A stretch of DNA of 8,862 nucleotides from Deltaproteobacteria bacterium. Lineage in GTDB: Bacteria; Desulfobacterota; DSM-4660; Desulfatiglandales; Desulfatiglandaceae. This document shows positions 6,825-8,862 of the stretch, piece by piece. The notes beneath the pieces were generated by a model. It saw only the letters and a program-made list of their open reading frames with translations. It did not search any database and had not been told where the DNA came from. Made by a program: the position numbers and the translations under genes. Within the stretch, counting starts at the first letter, position 1; each line of letters opens with the position of its first letter. The stretch covers positions 1-8,862 of the forward strand of contig JAFDJF010000047.1 in the NCBI GenBank assembly GCA_019307645.1, in the 5' to 3' direction.

Positions 6825-6889
6825 TACTGCAAATTCTTTAGAATCATCTGTCATTATTTTATCCTAAGTCAAGAAAAAAGTCTTTTGAA

Positions 6890-6919
6890 TTGACAAGCAT
6901 TGCCTTACCCTGCAAAAAT
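6890..6919 (+). promoter_or_regulatory. Promoter candidate for ThyA-like gene and rlmN
   Basis: A perfect -35 TTGACA (6890-6895) is followed after 18 nt by AAAAAT (6914-6919), a 4-of-6 match to the -10, with a TG one base before it as in extended -10 promoters. The leader to ATG 6988 would be about 60 nt. Confidence 0.45.
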
Positions 6920-6987
6920 AAATATGACTTTTGTTTCTCTGTGCCCGGCAGGCAGCTACACACCAAAAACAACGGAGCATCAAAACC

Positions 6988-7647
6988 ATGAAACTTGAAT
7001 TTCTAGAAGCACGCGATCTGCCTGATGCGTGGTTCCAGTGTATTTACCGACTTCTTGAGACAGGCAGGGAATATGTTATAGATCGGGGCAGTTACGAGGG
7101 ACAAAAACGACTTGAGTTTGATCATGTCACTGTTCACATCAGATACCCCGGTGTCCGCCCGCTTCTTCCGGATATCCCGCCTGGCCTTGGGATCCCCAAT
7201 CCGGTGGCGAATGGTTATCTGGAAGAATACCTCCCCTACCTCATGACGTCTGCCAAACAACCCGGCGAGGACTATACATACGGTCAATACCTTGAACCGC
7301 AGATTGCCGAAGTCATTCGTATTTACAAAGAAGATGGCCATGAAACAAACCAGGCCTATATGACCGTGGGAGATCCTCAAGCCATATTTCTCAACGATCC
7401 TCCATGCCTTCGCGGAATTGATACACGTATCGCCGAAGGAAAGCTCCATTTTATCGTCTACTTTCGATCCTGGGATTTGTGGAACGGGTTCCCTGCAAAC
7501 CTGGGGGCCATCCAGCTCTTGAAAGAATATGTGGCCTCAAGTGTCGGGGTGGAGGACGGGGAGATCATTGTGTCCAGCAAAGGGCTTCACCTTTACGACT
7601 ACGTCTGGGAGCTGGCAAAGCTCAGAACAATGCGTGAGAACCTCTGA
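6988..7647 (+). CDS. Thymidylate synthase superfamily protein, short archaeal-like form
   Basis: Thymidylate synthase methylates dUMP to dTMP with methylenetetrahydrofolate. This 219-residue protein keeps the ThyA core: nucleophile C140 in D-P-P-C, R160-S-W-D163 followed by G-F-P-A-N171, and H201-L-Y203. These align with E. coli C146, R166, D169, N177, H207 and Y209 at a constant offset of 6, which strongly supports homology. N171 favours dUMP over dCMP. At that offset the two phosphate-binding arginines (R126 and R127) are replaced by T120 and N121, and the usual N-terminal arginine loop is not visible, so the substrate or phosphate contact may differ. The protein is shorter than the 264-residue E. 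coli enzyme. ATG 6988 is chosen for CGGAG 10 nt upstream (6973-6977); an upstream TTG at 6931 lacks support. rlmN follows after 54 nt. Confidence 0.8.
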   Translation: MKLEFLEARDLPDAWFQCIYRLLETGREYVIDRGSYEGQKRLEFDHVTVHIRYPGVRPLLPDIPPGLGIPNPVANGYLEEYLPYLMTSAKQPGEDYTYGQYLEPQIAEVIRIYKEDGHETNQAYMTVGDPQAIFLNDPPCLRGIDTRIAEGKLHFIVYFRSWDLWNGFPANLGAIQLLKEYVASSVGVEDGEIIVSSKGLHLYDYVWELAKLRTMRENL

Positions 7648-7701
7648 GTAAAAATTCTTTTACCTTTTACCTTATACCTGAAACCCTAAACCTTTTTTAA
7701 A

Positions 7702-8733
7702 ATGACACCTGATCTCAAAGGGCTTGATGCCCGAGAAACAGAAGCCTGGGCAGAAAGTCAGGGTCTTAAGGCCTATCAGGGCCGCCAGATCCGACACTGG
7801 CTCTTTAAAAAGCTTGCCGACTCCTTCCAAGAAATGACCGACCTGTCCAAACCCCTCCGCAGTGTGCTGGAAGGAAAGGTGCGCATCAACCATCTGGAAA
7901 AGGTCAAGACCCTGACATCCGATGACACCACCCAGAAATATCTCTTCCGATTATCCGACGGCCATTTCATTGAATCAGTGCTTATTCCCGAGGAGGACCA
8001 TTTCACTGTCTGTATCTCATCACAGGCAGGCTGTGCCATGGGCTGCCTTTTCTGCTCTACCGCCAAACAGGGCCTTAAGAGGAATCTAAGAGCCTCTGAA
8101 ATTATCGATCAGGTCATCCAGGTCAGAAAGTCCATGGATGTCCCGGATCGACTGACCAATATTGTGCTCATGGGCATGGGGGAACCACTTGCCAATTATG
8201 ACGCGGTTATCAAGGCCGTGGGGAATCTGGTCAGCGGAGACGGGATGAACTTTTCCCACCGCAAAATCACCCTTTCCACCTGCGGGCTGGTCCCCCAAAT
8301 GAGGCGCCTGGGAAAAGACATCACAATCAATCTGGCCATATCCTTAAATGCCGCAAATGACGAAACCCGCGGTTTTCTCATGCCGGTGAACCGCAAGTAT
8401 CCCTTGAAGAGTCTGATGTCTGCCTGCAAAGACTTTCCGCTCCCGAACAGGCGAATGCTAACCTTCGAATATATCCTCATCAATGATATCAATGACCGCC
8501 CGCAGGATGCGGAGAAACTCACAAAACTCCTGTCGGGCCTGAGAGCAAAAATCAATCTGATCCCCCTGAATCCCTTTCCAGACTCTGAGATGTCCACACC
8601 TCCCATGGAACGAATCCTCCGTTTCCAGGAAATCCTTATTGAGAACCACTTTACCGCGATTATCAGGAAAAGCAGGGGAAGCGATATCCAGGCCGCATGC
8701 GGCCAGTTGAGCGGCAGTTTTAGCAAGGATTAA
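7702..8733 (+). CDS. rlmN: Dual-specificity RNA methyltransferase RlmN (23S rRNA A2503 / tRNA A37 C2-methylation)
   Basis: A 343-residue radical SAM enzyme that adds a methyl group to C2 of adenine in 23S rRNA (A2503) and some tRNAs (A37). The iron-sulfur cysteines form C111-x3-C115-x2-C118 in C-A-M-G-C-L-F-C. G-M-G-E161-P follows, then the S-T-C-G SAM contact (192-195), S-L-N216 and P-L-N-P-F at about 298-302. C333 in A-A-C-G-Q-L is the methyl-carrying cysteine near the C-terminus. The N-terminal domain (about 1-100) is the usual RNA-binding part. RlmN rather than Cfr is favoured by the ordinary housekeeping sequence, but the two share these motifs. The start at 7702 is the only ATG after an in-frame stop at 7687. 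No Shine-Dalgarno is visible upstream. It is probably co-transcribed with the ThyA-like gene. Confidence 0.95.
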   Translation: MTPDLKGLDARETEAWAESQGLKAYQGRQIRHWLFKKLADSFQEMTDLSKPLRSVLEGKVRINHLEKVKTLTSDDTTQKYLFRLSDGHFIESVLIPEEDHFTVCISSQAGCAMGCLFCSTAKQGLKRNLRASEIIDQVIQVRKSMDVPDRLTNIVLMGMGEPLANYDAVIKAVGNLVSGDGMNFSHRKITLSTCGLVPQMRRLGKDITINLAISLNAANDETRGFLMPVNRKYPLKSLMSACKDFPLPNRRMLTFEYILINDINDRPQDAEKLTKLLSGLRAKINLIPLNPFPDSEMSTPPMERILRFQEILIENHFTAIIRKSRGSDIQAACGQLSGSFSKD

Positions 8734-8750
8734 GAGAATCTTTATACGGC

Positions 8751-8856
8751 TATGAATAATTCTTATCTCTTTCAAGGTCCCGGCGGTATCTGCAGTCAAT
8801 AACCACCCCTAAAAAGGGTGGCTTGAAATGTGACCCTAAAAGGGTACTTATTCATA
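8751..8856. repeat. Inverted repeat enclosing two hairpins at the right edge
   Basis: TATGAATAA (8751-8759) and TTATTCATA (8848-8856) form a perfect 9-bp inverted repeat. Inside lie two hairpins: CCACCC/GGGTGG with loop CTAAAAA (8803-8821) and ACCCT/AGGGT with loop AAA (8833-8845). Both share CCCTAAA and AAGGG at the loop. No T-run follows either stem, so a classic terminator is unlikely. Subterminal imperfect hairpins occur at ends of single-strand-transposing elements, but no transposase is in view. Confidence 0.55.
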
Positions 8857-8862
8857 ACAAAA

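Larger units (their letters stand above)
6596..6987. other. Intergenic region between DUF3800 and ThyA-like genes
   Basis: This 392-bp gap contains a small perfect palindrome (6633-6649), a 66-bp inverted-repeat element (6759-6824) and a rightward promoter (6890-6919). The rest, notably 6650-6755, shows no coding frame or RNA fold that I can support. No clear promoter for the leftward DUF3800 gene was found. Confidence 0.55.

Noticed and set aside
6931..6987. Longer ThyA-like protein from TTG 6931
   Set aside because: No ribosome-binding site precedes it; ATG 6988 has CGGAG at good spacing and gives a compact N-terminus.

Overview
The window looks like chromosome from a mesophilic Gram-negative bacterium. 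The gene families (a HDOD protein ahead of selA, a membrane class III adenylate cyclase with an MshEN-like N-terminus, and a short archaeal-like thymidylate synthase) best suit Desulfobacterota, the former Deltaproteobacteria. This is judged from gene content only; there is no rRNA or marker gene to confirm it.

Left part (1-2990, minus strand): three genes read leftward. First is a membrane adenylate cyclase (1284-2990) with two MshEN-like cytoplasmic motifs, a Cache-like periplasmic sensor, HAMP and a cyclase domain whose key residues are intact. After an 83-bp gap comes a LysM plus polysaccharide-deacetylase lipoprotein (178-1200). Its stop codon overlaps by ATGA the start of a second, TPR-like lipoprotein that runs off the left edge (1-181). 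This suggests one unit joining second-messenger signalling to cell-envelope polysaccharide work.

Middle (2991-5675): a 337-bp divergent intergenic region carries a good sigma-70-type promoter for a rightward pair, a HDOD signalling protein (3328-4197) and selA (4230-5675), which makes selenocysteinyl-tRNA. The host is therefore expected to make selenoproteins, but selB and tRNA-Sec are not in the window. selA ends in three consecutive in-frame stops and is followed at once by a nested-palindrome repeat (5691-5801) and a possible terminator.

Repeat-flanked segment (5691-6824): a lone DUF3800 gene on the minus strand (5930-6595) lies between two unrelated inverted-repeat elements, which fits an acquired or rearranged patch.

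Right part (6890-8862): a promoter, a ThyA-superfamily protein (6988-7647) and rlmN (7702-8733) form a likely two-gene unit for nucleotide and RNA modification. The right edge holds two adjacent hairpins enclosed by a 9-bp inverted repeat, possibly the end of an element that continues outside.

No CRISPR array, rRNA, tRNA or transposase gene was seen. The most unusual item is the adenylate cyclase whose N-terminus resembles a cyclic-di-GMP-binding module.
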